A DNA stretch of 64,000 nucleotides from Nematostella vectensis (Eukaryota > Cnidaria > Anthozoa > Actiniaria > Edwardsiidae), in the NCBI RefSeq assembly GCF_932526225.1, contig NC_064041.1:10956813-11020812 (forward strand), given 5' to 3'. Shown piece after piece: positions 12,891 through 24,321 of this stretch. Numbering within the stretch: position 1 is the first letter of the stretch; each line of letters opens with the position of its first letter. The notes under the pieces are model-generated. The model saw only the letters and a list, made by a program, of their open reading frames with translations. It was not told the origin of the DNA and did not search any database. Both the position numbers and the translations under genes were made by a program.

Positions 12891-12909
12891 TGACGTCATA
12901 TGTCACGTG
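12891..12909 (+). promoter_or_regulatory. CRE plus E-box cluster
   Basis: A perfect palindromic CRE (TGACGTCA, 12891-12898) and a perfect E-box (CACGTG, 12904-12909) lie 5 bp apart inside 'tgacgtcatatgtcacgtga'. CREB/ATF and bHLH-ZIP (USF/MYC) factors are the known binders of these motifs. No transcription unit can be assigned, so it may be an enhancer or chance. Confidence 0.3.
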
Positions 12910-15161
12910 ACAGCAGCAAACGTTCGCCTTTCGTTTGCTTTGCCGCCAAAGTAGACGGAAGTTTGAAATTCTTTCCTTTTGTTGCGGTCTTTTTTAATGG
13001 CACTTTTATTTTGTTAATCCTGTTCAATCAAATGAGATGTGGCGATTGACTGTTGTTAATCACCATTAAAAAAAACTGTGATAGCTTTTCTATAACTACT
13101 GTATACCCTGGATTGTTTTCGTATATGTCAGTGAGCGAACGGAGATATTTCGATGTTTTGGAAATCCAATGAAGTCTATTATCTTTCCAATTTTCTTTGA
13201 TTTAGTCATGTTTCCTTCTATTTCGATTGTTTGTTTGCTTAAGTTCAAGTATTAAATTATGTTTTGCTAGATGGAGAATTTCTCATGCAGTGAATGGCGG
13301 GGTATTTGCCTTAAATTGGCCTTTTCCCAGTGTCAGCTACACTAAAAGGTCTAACAGCACGAGTATTTATATCATGATTTCCTATCTTAGATTGAACCAT
13401 TTCTTAATATTGCTTATTTCACGTTGAAACTCTGTGTACGTGTGAATTTTTAAGAGATAAATCGGTTTATCTTTCCAATTTTGAAATCAAAGTAGTTATG
13501 GTAGTCTACTTGCTATGAAATCAAAAAGACGTTTTTTGTTTACAAATATAACAAAGGTTCTGATTCGATTCTAAATGGCACACTCTCAATAATAACTGAG
13601 ACTAATTTAAAGAGAGAAACGGATGTTTTTGCTTTATGCTATCGTAAACCATCGGCTGCGAACTGCAAGGCACGATTGTTGATTTGATCGGTCTTCAGAG
13701 AAGGCATTAACAGATTCGTCAAAGGTTACCGATGTGCACGATTCACCATTCTAAATTCTTCGAGACCTTAGTTCAATGTGAATGGGAAGAAAGAAGACAC
13801 TTTTCCTGACTTTTGATGCACATGTAAAAGCATTTCATCCAGCGGTGAGTGAAGGGCCTTATGTATTTGATTAACTTCTACTACGTAGGCTGTTAATGTG
13901 AGATTTTCCAGGTATCTCAGTTCGCATTTGTCACAAAAGACTGTTGTTATATTTTCTTTTTTTTCCGTTTTTCTTTGTTTTTTAGTTCTATTTAATGTTA
14001 AGAGATCGATTTTGTTCTGGGGTTTAGTTCCCTTTTTTGTTATAGCAGAAAAAATTGTTTATTTTTGTGACAATTTTCCCTGTTTTAAAATGTCCGTTTG
14101 TATTTTAGCGGTCGTACTTTTTTTAGTTTTCAAAGACGTGTTTTGTACATTACTGGCCGTATTTTGTTCTTATTAGTTCAGCGATCCACACATGTTTAGA
14201 TTTCACTTCGTTCTTGTAAAAGTCAACCAAAACAATTCCTGAACAAAAATCACATCTATGAGCTTAGTGATAAAGTATTTCATATTTCATGTTGTTATTG
14301 GTTTCAAATTTCGTTATATCGAGCCCCCCACTGTTTTCTTTCTACATGTTGGAGTCCTAAATGACAATTTGAAATTAATTGTTTTGGTTTAAAATTACTT
14401 TAACTGAGAAAAAAACTTATACATGATTTTGTGCATGCTACCGACAAATTCCCCCTCACTCTTACGCTTTAAATTTCTCTTCCTCTTTCTCTCTCGTTAT
14501 CAATGTTTACTTTTCTTTCTTTCATCATATGTTACTTGTCTTAGTTATTCGAGTACATTTATTTATATAAAAGGGAAATCATAAAAGGGAAATCATTTGC
14601 TACCACTCTTCTAAAATTAAACAATTATTTGAATTAAGTTTTTCTTCAATGTCGAAAACGTGAAATTATGAGTATAATTAACGCACATGACACTTATAAT
14701 TGGCGATAACAAATGTTTTCATTTTTACATTATTTTATCTTGGCAAAGACGTCATTACACTTCGTATACAGGTGAACGTATAATAATGACAATATAGTTC
14801 TTTTTTATGTAGGTTGAGTTAAAGAAACGATTTAACGGTTGGACAAGATTTCATCATAGATGGTTTAAATAATAATAACCGTATAGTTTTGCTGAAGGTG
14901 TTCGTTAATCTGTCAGCAAAATATAATCTTGTCTTTATCTCTGGAAAAACTGGATTGGGGTTATATATATTTTTAGATATTGTTAGGTTAGGGATTTTCT
15001 AAACCTTAATACTGCAAAGAGTGATTTAACACAGTCAAGATTCTTTCACGAAGCATGTTTGATAAGAGATAAACACTTTCCTTTATATTTTCGTGCATTT
15101 TCACGACCATTTCACAGCCATTTTAAGCATTGTATTTAACTACCCATTAGCACGCGTATTT

Positions 15162-15426
15162 TGCTTGGTTTTTATCAGTAAGATAACAGTACAGACTTTA
15201 TGCTGCCTCCATTACGTGTTATCACGTATGAAATATGTCGCTAATTTATAGTTTGATACCAGAAACAGCTTCCTTAGCTATATTGAAGCATGAAACAGTC
15301 AACAGACTGTATGTAGCAATATGCAATGCTTGGTTTTATTATCAGTAAGATAACAGTACAGACTTTATGCTGTCTCCATTACGTGTTCTCACGTATGAAA
15401 TACGTCGCTAGTTTATAGTTTGACAC
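15162..15426 (+). repeat. 100-bp direct repeat, two copies
   Basis: 15162-15260 and 15328-15426 share 'atcagtaagataacagtaca' and onward 'gactttatgctg', 'ctccattacgtgtt', 'tcacgtatgaaat' and 'tttatagtttga'. They differ by scattered substitutions and small indels. A diverged local duplication. Confidence 0.8.
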
Positions 15427-18061
15427 AAAAAAACAGTGTAACAATATCAAAACAAGCCATTTACACTACATTGTAACTACTTCTGGCCTCTCAAGTAATA
15501 CTTTGAGTATGAGGTTTTGAGTTTTTTTAGCCATTCTTTCGCACGCGATTCATTATGACAAACTTACCTCCGATTTTTTTCCTGAAAAACGTTTGAAAAC
15601 TTTCTTCTTCATATCAATTCGTAGACTTAAATAAACTGAAATGTTTTAATTAATAAAAAAAGCCATTTGTGAAATATTAAGGCTCCGAAAAGAATGAAGA
15701 AAAAAGGGGTGGTATTATATACTATTAAACCGGAATCTCGTGTTTAAAAGACCCTAGATCAGTCATATGTACGTACTGTGACAAATAATAGTTTTGCGAA
15801 ATATATGCAAATAAGACGTTTCAGTAGCAAACTAGATGCACTTTAACACTGTTAAATTCAATCCACCCTGCAATCAATGACTTTATTCTATTGGTAATGT
15901 AATAATAACAGATTTTAAATGAAAAAAATAAATAAATAAATACAATAATGCCACGCAATTCGACGCGCGCTATCGTGACCACCAATAAAAATTTTCAAGA
16001 ATGTTTGCCTATAAGCACGCGAGATTCACAGGTTCGATCTACATGATGCCATAATGTTTTGAACATGTGCACATTTCTTTGCCACGTCAGGTTGACCAAT
16101 CAGTACGCTTCTCGCATGCTCTCTTGGCTTATTTTTAACCAACTGTCAATGTGGCCACGGTAGCGCGAGTCGCATTGTAATTGGGTGAAAATAAAAGCGC
16201 GCGAAAAGATACGAATTTTGCACTAAAGAAGGGGGGGGGGGAGGGGTGTTGTTGACATTCCCCAGCATTGCACGTAAATAAGTAAGTCCAACAACAACAA
16301 AAAATGGGTTGGTTTTTTAGTCAACCTGGGAATTAAAGGCAATTGACTCTTGATTTTATTTGGTAATTTTTTTTGTTTTTCATGAGCTATGAATCTCTGA
16401 AAGAGAATCTCTGAAAGTGAAATGATTATTGAAAATATATGTTTCGTATTTGCCGATCAGATCGGCGTAGCAATGCATATTTTTGAGGAAGATGGCGCCG
16501 ATTTGGCAGGGTTGGCCATAACAATCTCCCTGCCTCCCGTGCATGAACTTACATTTACATTACTTTTACTCCAGAAGGTCAAAACTTGGTCAGCTCTCAG
16601 AATTAAAAAAAAAAATTTCGAGTCAATGGCTCCCAGAATAAAAGCACCTCATAGGGGATTCAACAATGGCTTAATTTATTCACGTCCACACAGCCAATAG
16701 TAACGTCTGCACAAGGGATAAACATTCTTTGATTACCATGACTTGAGCCGAAGATTAAAACGTAGCTACATATCGGTGTAGCTATTTTTTTTATACATGA
16801 CCATTGATATGTTTGGTTTATTAGATTATATAAAAAAACATGAAACAATTTTTCTGTAACCTTCAAAATTATTAAATCGCGATATGTTTTTCCAAAGCAT
16901 TCACATACCTCTAGCCCATACTAATATTTCAAAATGTTCCAATTTTAATAACCTTTTGTACACAATTCTTCTTTGTTTTAAAAACATCTAAAACCAGACA
17001 AATTTTATAAGAAGGTGTCTAGGTTTCTTCCAGCTGTCTGAGTTGCTGCAACAATTCAAGTACACCAATCAGGGCTCTTGTTTCTTTTTTTTGTTTTTAC
17101 GCTCAGTAAAGCCTTTAGTATTTGGGTGTCATCTAAATGGTCTAATTCTCGCGTGAATGATAAGAGCGACAATACTATTTCCAGGTAATTTGGTGATTTA
17201 TTTATTTCTTATTTGGTTATTCAAGTGTTTAGCTTGAACTGCATACACAATGACGCAATACGTAACGACACGCCCTTTTTAATTATTAGGGTATATCATT
17301 ATAAATAATGCTACTACCACAGAATACGATTTGTCACGCCAATCGTTGTTCCAATTAAATAAATTGTCGTTATCTTAGGGGAGTAAAAAATCTTAATGCG
17401 AAGACCTGATAGTTGTGATTCTGTTGAAACTAATTTATCTCACAAATATAAATAAAAAGGGAATTATATTTGTCTTTTGCTCATAAGATTATACACGCAT
17501 TTATTATACTTCTTATGCTTTATTTTATTTATGTCGTAGATTAATTTTATTTTCATTTTCTAGTACAATCGAAGGGCTTTTTGTCATTAAAAGATTTTTG
17601 TATTTAATATCTCACTTGTAAACATTTAAACGTGAATCATTTCAATTTCCGACTCTCTTCTCAGACTACTGAAAATATAATTGTTTCTAGAATAGTACAA
17701 TAACTATTTTAGAAACCAAATGGGTTGTGACAAGTTAGTCCCTCAGGTGAGGAAATGTTTATCTATTTGTTTGAATGTTTTTTTAATTTGTTTGTATTGA
17801 TTAAGTTCTCCGAAATTCTCAATATTTCGTTGCTATCATTCTAAGGAAGTTTCAATTAAAATTTTGAGGACGGTCGTTTAAGGTAAAACTTGTCGCCTTT
17901 AAATTGATTATATTCACTCTTAAAGACCCTCCGGTCAGTCCTACTTTTCTTATTGTTTTCACTATTGACAAATTGTTTTGTTAATTATTATTGTTATCTA
18001 TTTAATCACAAAATTTTATACTTCATTCACTAAATTAAATACAAAAGTAAGATAAAGTTAG

Positions 18062-18139
18062 CTTTCCCAAACCAGAAGATGGAAATAGATGTTTTTCACA
18101 CTTAGAATTTTCCTAAGATGACAAAATGGCGGTTGACAG
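18062..18139 (+). repeat. Short dispersed motif, copy 1
   Basis: About 75 bp ('gatggaaatagatg', then 'tttttcacactt', 'gatgacaaaatggcggtt'). It recurs in the same orientation at 62996-63068 and 63683-63757. Likely one end of an uncharacterised mobile element. Confidence 0.55.
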
Positions 18140-18235
18140 GCACGCGGTTGAAAAAAGCTATAAGAAATATTCATTTAAGTCATTATATAATGATGAATTA
18201 ATGGTAAAATAAACTATTTGTTTTCTGTGTTTCAG

Positions 18236-21200
18236 ATGCTATTTATATGTCTTCTCGTTACCTTTACAACAAATACCCGGACAGTCGAATGCTCAAACAA
18301 CACCTACAGGTCTACCACCTCCCTTCCACTCTTCAACTTCACTGATGCCACTAGCCCACCCTTTACAGTCAACACCAGTACCACCCCCACCACAACCCTG
18401 GCCACCACAGCACCCCCCTGTCTTGCACCATGTGAGTGTCACGTGGATAGCCAGGGTCTAGTCGCCATGAAGTGCGTTCTTGCTGACCTACCACAAGATT
18501 GGAAGCTACCAAGCTATGTGCAGTCACTGTAAGTTAACATGTGAAACAAAGAGTATCCTACCAATTGTCCCGACGGGTCGCAAGGGCCGACGGAAACCTC
18601 AACCGACAAAAGACAAAAGAATCTGCTAGAATCCGCGATATTAAACAGGGCATCCGCTCTAAATTATCAGTCACATCTTCGAAGAAACTTTCAATTGACA
18701 CACTGCTTTTACAATTTTAAAATATTTTTCGCTCTTTGCGTTAAAAATTGTTACGTAATTGACCGGAAGTAAACAGATGACAATGTGGCCTTAAAGGGGC
18801 CCGATGATTGGACCCTCCCTCGAAAGCTTTTTCAAGGTTATGCATCCTGGTCAAAAGCCGGTTATTTTGTGGTGCAAGTCGCAAAAACTTGTAAGAAGCC
18901 TGTAAACCACAACCACCGATCTGCCAAAGACCTGCCCAATCCTCCCAGGCTCGCTCTTTCACTTCGACTGAGAAAGGCTAATATTCAGCTAATATCACGA
19001 CTTTCTCAGCTTGTCTTTTGACGGGCTATAGCCGAGCTCGACTAAAACCATGTTTTTTTTTGCAGGATTTTATCCAACAATGGATTGACCAGTGTACCAT
19101 CGCAGTTTTTTCAAGAGCAAGGCATAATCAATCTACAGTCTTTGTAAGTACTTCAATGTAATGACGCCAAACACTTTTCACTTGGTTGTATTTCTAAATC
19201 TGCTTTAATCAAGACGAAATTCGATCGATCTTTCTATAAAATGGCTAATTTATTTTAAAGAAAAAAAATTTCGTGTTTAATATGATTTAAATTTGTGCCC
19301 TGAATCAACTCGTAAACAAAGCGCTGTAGCTTCACACAAGCAAGCCGAAATGCAATAAAAGAAAACCTCTAAATAAAAAACACTAATTTCTAAAATCCTA
19401 TTATTAACTAACCCACCGGGTCTCTGATATATGTGCGTTCTGGGTCAGGTCCCTTGGCGGTAACAACATCACCTCATTGCACCAAGACGTGTTCAACGGT
19501 CTGATCAACTTGCGTCGCCTGTGAGTATCATTCATAGCGCGAATAGGCCATTCCAGCTATAAGTTTGCGCGCGCATTACCATAGAAATCTACCTCAACTA
19601 CCAGAATGCAGCGCGCGCATTTTTAAGCTTGCACCAAACGAAGTGCGCGCTGCATGACGGTAGTTGAGGCAGGTTTCCATGGTGAGTGCGCGCGCATGCT
19701 TATAGCTGGAATGGCCAATTAAATTTAGCGCACTCATTTTCTCGCCTTTTCATGCGCAAGCATTCCCACGCACTGCGACACCTGCTACCGTTACCACCTT
19801 TTGACAGTTTAGTTAAGCAAACCACTTTCGTAATGCTCTGTACAAGAACTAGGCAATCTAACGGTAAGTACACTTTGGCATTCGAGCCTTGGGCTTACCT
19901 CAGCCTTTAGAGGGTCCCGAAGGGGTAAAACGGGAGCCTTATTCGCCTTATTTTAGGCCGGGAAAACGGGATAAGGGTTACCGGGAACGGGATTTCTCAT
20001 CCGGGAACAGGAGTCAACATGCTTGGGATTTTTTAAATCTCTTTTTATTTATGCTGAAAAAGATGTTAATCTATTAATTTTTCGCATTTTAAGAGCTTTT
20101 AAATAGCATTAAACTTCAAACCTTAATGCTCAGCAGACTTTACTCCCTTAAACCCCTAGCCTTTTTAAATTTAGGCCACATTTTCAGCCCCCCTCCCCCA
20201 GTATAGCCACCGGGATTTTGCGAAAATAACGGCCGGGAAACGGGATTTGGGCCCTCCCTTCAGGACCCTGCCTTTAAGCCCGTCATCCAAATTATATTAA
20301 TATATGGTTTTTTGGGTGTATTTGGTTCAATGAGAGCAAGCCAGCATACTCCTAGTTATGATCATGTCAATCAAACTATGAATTTTGCAAAGGGATAACT
20401 AGAAAGACTACAGGCAAGCTGTAGAAAAACTAGATGGTCTGCGTAGGCGTGGTGTAGACAAGGTATGAATTAGTAAAAAAATGGGAAAGGTATGTTAAAC
20501 GCCTCTGTGAAACAGAGTGGATGCGCTGACGTTTCAAGCGTTAGCCCTTTGTCGAAGCCACGGTAGCGCCCAATAGTTTCAAAGTGCTGACTGCATGCTG
20601 ATTGGCTAAAACCTGGTATTGGTAGCCACAGTAGCGCCCAATAATTTCAAAATGCGTAAAAATTTTCATGAGTGGAGATGTAAATGCTGGCTTGCTGTAT
20701 ATACTTGTGCCGTATCTCTATATCACTAAATGCTTCTGAGTGCTTAGAGTGACCGTTCACGCACAAGAGGTAGCGACATCAGCACTATTTCAATGTTCTC
20801 TGCGTGTTTATACCTAAATTCTGTTATCATAATGAAACTTGTTACGTGACGCTTAATCTATCTTGACGTCATGACCCTAGCATGACGTTTGTCACTCCAT
20901 TTGTCATCGTGACTTAACATTTCGCATTTCAGGGACATCAGCTTCATGAACCTTCAAGAGTGGACAGGATCAATTAACAACACCCTCCCCTCCCTAGAGT
21001 TCATAGACAACACAGGCAACCCATGGATCCCAACCGCTAATATCCTGCTCGCAAAAAGCCTCAAGAAAGTCAAGGGCGTAAGCTGGAGTAGCGTCTGCTA
21101 CAACTGCACCCTTGTCAAACTTGCAAACATGCCGAGACCAAGCAACGGTTCCGGAGGGGTAACTCCAACCCCAATAGGCACAGTTAACGTATTCCCTACA

Positions 21201-22547
21201 GAGAGTGTATCTAGTTTTAATGTCACAATAGGTGGAGTAACCCCCCCTGGAATGTACCCTTCCGGGATTGGGTCCCCTAGTATCGGTAGTGGCCCCCCCG
21301 GTATGGAAGAAGGCCCCCCCGGCACGGGCGGTGGGCCCCCTGGCTCAGTTGGGGGCCCCCCTGGTATGGGTGATGGCCCTCCCGGCACGGGTGAACTTAT
21401 TGGTATTGGGGTAGCCTTTGAGTTCCATAAGCTTGGTTACTTTCCTTTTTGCTCTGATATCTTCGCTTGCTCCCCTGAGTATCTTATGCCCCCTAAGGCT
21501 TCTACGCCAATCATTTCGCTGCCGAGTCGTCTTTTCTACGTCGCGTACATTTTAGGCGCTCTCGCAATCGCCTTTAATGCTTGCATCATCTTTATCTATG
21601 TCTACTCTTACAACATGCGCAAAGTGAACTCCATGCTGCTTATCAGTAACATGGCGGTGTGTGATATTCTCGTCGGCGTGTATTGCATCATTATAGGCAA
21701 GATCAACATATTTAACGTGCTACTCCACACGGCGAGGAACCCTTCCACACCCTTCATGTTCACCCGCTTGTGTCCCGTCGCAAGTGTCATATTCACGCTA
21801 GGCCAAGTTGTGTCCGTGTTTACCGGTCTGTTGCTGACTATCGATAAGTACTTGTCTATAGTGTACTGCATGGACCCAAGCCGTAAGCTTAGTCGCCGGT
21901 TATCCCTAGTGGTGCTCGCGCTCTGCTGGGTCGCCACCCTGCTCTACGGCATCTCTCCGAAGTTCGAGTCTAAACCCGACCTTGTCTGGAGTCCTGTTCT
22001 TCTGTGCACTCTCCCAGTTACTGAGGAAAAAGGCATAGTCATTTGCTTCGGCTTACTGATCTTGTTGTATCTGGCGAATATCCCGTTCTATGGGAAGATT
22101 TTTATGTTTGTCCGGAGCTCAAGCGCGCGCATGGGGGTGAGACGCGACGCAATTCTCGCTAAGAAAATCGCTCTTCTGATTTTCACTAATTTCGTGTTTT
22201 TCGTGATCCCCATGACTATCCTCATCGTGTTCATTTTCCTACATGGCATTCACTACGAGGTCCACTTCGGCGACGTCAAAGACCCAGTTGCTACCCAACG
22301 GAAGTATATAATAAGTTACTGGCTTCCGGTGACCTTTCTTGGTATCAACTCTTGCTTGAACCCGTTTTTGTGCGCCTTCAGGCAGCGACAGTTCAGACGT
22401 GAAGTAAGGCGATGCGCGCGCAGCTGTCTTTTGAATCACATGTGCAAAGCCTTCTCTACAATTCGTTCCGATAGTTCACTGAGAACTGCGCCCGCGACTC
22501 GCGTCGAGATGTATAAACTCAGTAAGATTGACTCACAGGCAAACTGA
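18236..22547 (+). CDS. Leucine-rich-repeat class A GPCR (LRR-GPCR A)
   Basis: Four exons, 18236-18528, 19066-19143, 19449-19520 and 20933-22547, all joined in phase 2; predicted 685 aa. Order: signal peptide (MLFICLLVTF...), a Ser/Thr-rich mucin-like stretch, an LRRNT cysteine cluster (CLAPCEC...C), LRRs one per small exon (ILSNNGLTSVP; SLGGNNITSLH), then an LRR cap with CYNC. A Gly/Pro-rich hinge (PPG repeats, about 269-300) leads to the 7TM domain (TM1 from about 349). DKY (452-454) replaces DRY, and TM7 ends NPFLC (about 624-628) instead of NPxxY. The arrangement matches LGR/relaxin-receptor-like proteins, which bind ligand through the extracellular LRR domain and signal via G proteins; the LRR count here is very low. 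The start codon abuts a splice acceptor, so a non-coding upstream exon is expected. It is the convergent paralog of the minus-strand gene at 29352-33433. Confidence 0.9.
18570..18797 (-). repeat. MITE-like dispersed repeat, family 1, inverted copy
   Basis: Reverse complement of the repeats at 163-370 and 46062-46317. Seen as 'ggaaacctcaaccg', 'agacaaaagaatct', 'atccgctctaaattatca' and the end 'ccggaagtaaacagatgac'. It lies in intron 1 of LRR-GPCR A, 40 bp beyond the donor. Confidence 0.75.
19546..19716. repeat. GC-rich foldback MITE in intron 3 of LRR-GPCR A
   Basis: The termini 'ggccattccagctataag' and 'cttatagctggaatggcc' are inverted. The inner arms 'gcgcgcgcat' and 'cctcaactacc' / 'ggtagttgagg' also pair. 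About 170 bp, no ORF, inserted 25 bp after the exon 3 donor. Confidence 0.85.
19717..20932. other. Rest of intron 3 of LRR-GPCR A
   Basis: No exon seen. It contains 'gacgtttcaagcgttagccc' (about 20530), a motif of the kind found near ends of retroelements, and a short direct repeat ('gtagcgcccaat') at about 20566 and 20630. Remnant repeat content is likely but unassigned. Confidence 0.35.
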
Positions 22548-22631
22548 ATGATGTGGTGAGGGATGGGAGGTTAAGGCGCAAACAACACGAGATCTCCAAC
22601 ATTGTTGTGGAAACATTTTTGGAGATACTCT

Positions 22632-22935
22632 CACTCCGTCCCCACGTATCCGTTTACGTTTGAAAACGCAACCTTTCTGTTACGGATACGGGTATCGTCA
22701 AAACGTTAACAAACGCGAAAACGATGACCGAAAACGGAACGATTTGAAAACGATCGCCAGAGTGTAACACTTTTGAAAACGATACCCTTTCGGTGCCGTG
22801 AGGACGGACGAAAACGGAACCTTTCGAAAACGATGGCGTGATAACTCAGGTCCAGTCCACTTGGCGCGCGATTACGCATGCGCTGTAGAACTTGCTATTG
22901 TTTCCGCATCGTTTCTGCGTTTTCGTGGGGACGAG
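22632..22935. repeat. Degenerate foldback with 'aaaacg' motifs
   Basis: It starts with 'ccgtccccacgtatccgttt' and ends with 'gcgttttcgtggggacga', weakly inverted. The interior is peppered with 'gaaaacg(a)' motifs. Probably an old MITE just downstream of LRR-GPCR A. Confidence 0.4.
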
Positions 22936-22939
22936 TCGT

Positions 22940-23057
<118 letters not shown>

Positions 23058-23190
23058 TTTAACTTGCCTTAAGATTGCATGGGCCGTAAAACAGTATACA
23101 AATGCACACCGTCTTCACGAGTCATTATAAGTAGAAATTCATAAGCAACGGTTAAGAAAAGGTTTGAATAGTAACGGGTTTAAAACTTAA

Positions 23191-23372
23191 AGCCCCGTGC
23201 AAACTGCGCCAGCACCTGCCAGCATTGCTGGCGAATTCTTGCTCGACTGACCACAAGACAAAGGAAATGTCAGAAAGTCCATTTCCCATTTTGACTATGC
23301 CTTTGTCCTAGAGTCAGTCAAGCGAAAATTCGCCAGCAATGCTGGCAGAGGCTGGCGCGGTTTGCACGGGGC
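23191..23372. repeat. MITE with TTAA target duplication, family 2, copy 1
   Basis: TTAA lies on both sides (23187-23190 and 23373-23376). The ends 'gccccgtgcaaactgcgcc' and 'ggcgcggtttgcacggggc' are inverted, and the inner arms share 'gccagcattgctggc'. A TTAA duplication is characteristic of piggyBac-type transposition. 182 bp, non-coding. Confidence 0.8.
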
Positions 23373-23518
23373 TTAACGTATGTGTAAAAATGTTTATTTA
23401 GTCCGTATATGCGGGACCCCACCGCAGAGGGCGGGATAATGTTATGACAATAATGTTCTAATGTTATAACGTATAAGCTATACGGATGACTCAATGAATT
23501 ATATTTCACGTATTGTAA

Positions 23519-23697
23519 AGTCCCGTGCATACAGTGCCAACATTAATGGCGAGACGTTGCCCCAACAATGCTGTCGTTTCTTAAAAAAAATGTTGAAAGG
23601 TGCTGAGAAACAGTTCACCAACATCTCCTTGGTCTTGTGGTTAACTGAAAGTTGCGGTTTCAGCAGTGCTGGCGCTCTTTGCATGGGGTTTCATCTA
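23519..23697. repeat. Family 2 MITE, diverged copy 2
   Basis: Ends related to the element just upstream ('agtcccgtgcatacagtgcc' and 'gtgctggcgctctttgcatg'). The interior has 'ttggtcttgtggttaactga', similar to the third copy near 63.2 kb. It lacks an obvious intact TTAA pair. Confidence 0.6.
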
Positions 23698-23899
23698 AAA
23701 GCTTAAAATAGTTCTTTGCGTTATCACTGTAAGATACGACTTTCATTTAAAGAAGTGTTATAATAAGTATGTACATTTTGAAAGAAGTTTGACGACTAAG
23801 TTAAACAGGCATATTGCTGTATATTTTGCCATTAAAATGTCTGAGTGCTGTAAATCTAATATCTAGAGACAATTTAAAAAGTAAAACATAATTCTATTG

Positions 23900-24210
23900 T
23901 AGATGCGTTTCCGCTCATGGTTGTCATTTATATCAAGGTTCTACTAGTATTAGTGCGTTACGTAGATACGTGTCCGCTCAATAGCTGTCCTTAATAACGA
24001 GGTTCTTCTACTTGTATTAGTGCGTTACGTAGATACGTGTCCGCTCAATAGCTCTCATTTATAACGAGGTTCTACTAGTATCAGTGCGTTACGTAAATAC
24101 GTGTTCGCTTAATAGCTGTCCTTTATAACGAGGTTCTATTCCTTGTATTAGTACGTGACGTAGATACGTTTCCGCTCAATTGTTGTCCTTTATATCGAGG
24201 TTCTAAGTAA
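23900..24210 (+). repeat. Five-unit tandem repeat, alternating 63/67 bp
   Basis: Units begin 'tagatacgtgtccgctcaat', pass 'aacgaggttct' and end 'tattagtgcgttacg'. Units alternate between a short form (ctactagta) and a long form (cttctacttgta), so the real duplication unit was a dimer of about 130 bp. Confidence 0.85.
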
Positions 24211-24321
24211 AATAGTGTAACAAAATAAAAATAAAAACCTAACTAATGAGCATTTGTAAATATCATTAGATAAAAGTAAGAATAAAAACTTTAAAAGACA
24301 TTCACTTTTCCCTTATGAGAG

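Larger units (their letters stand above)
8474..18235. other. Long AT-rich stretch; putative first intron of LRR-GPCR A
   Basis: Nearly 10 kb with no convincing coding exon on either strand. Open frames here (for example 13227-13427, 13898-14176, 16422-16700) are short, AT-driven and domain-free. Contents that can be named: a weak foldback at about 10350-10495 (cattcccca/tggggaatg), a two-copy repeat at 11590-11690, a CRE/E-box cluster at 12891-12909, a 100-bp direct repeat at 15162-15426, and a dispersed motif at 18062-18139. Confidence 0.45.
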
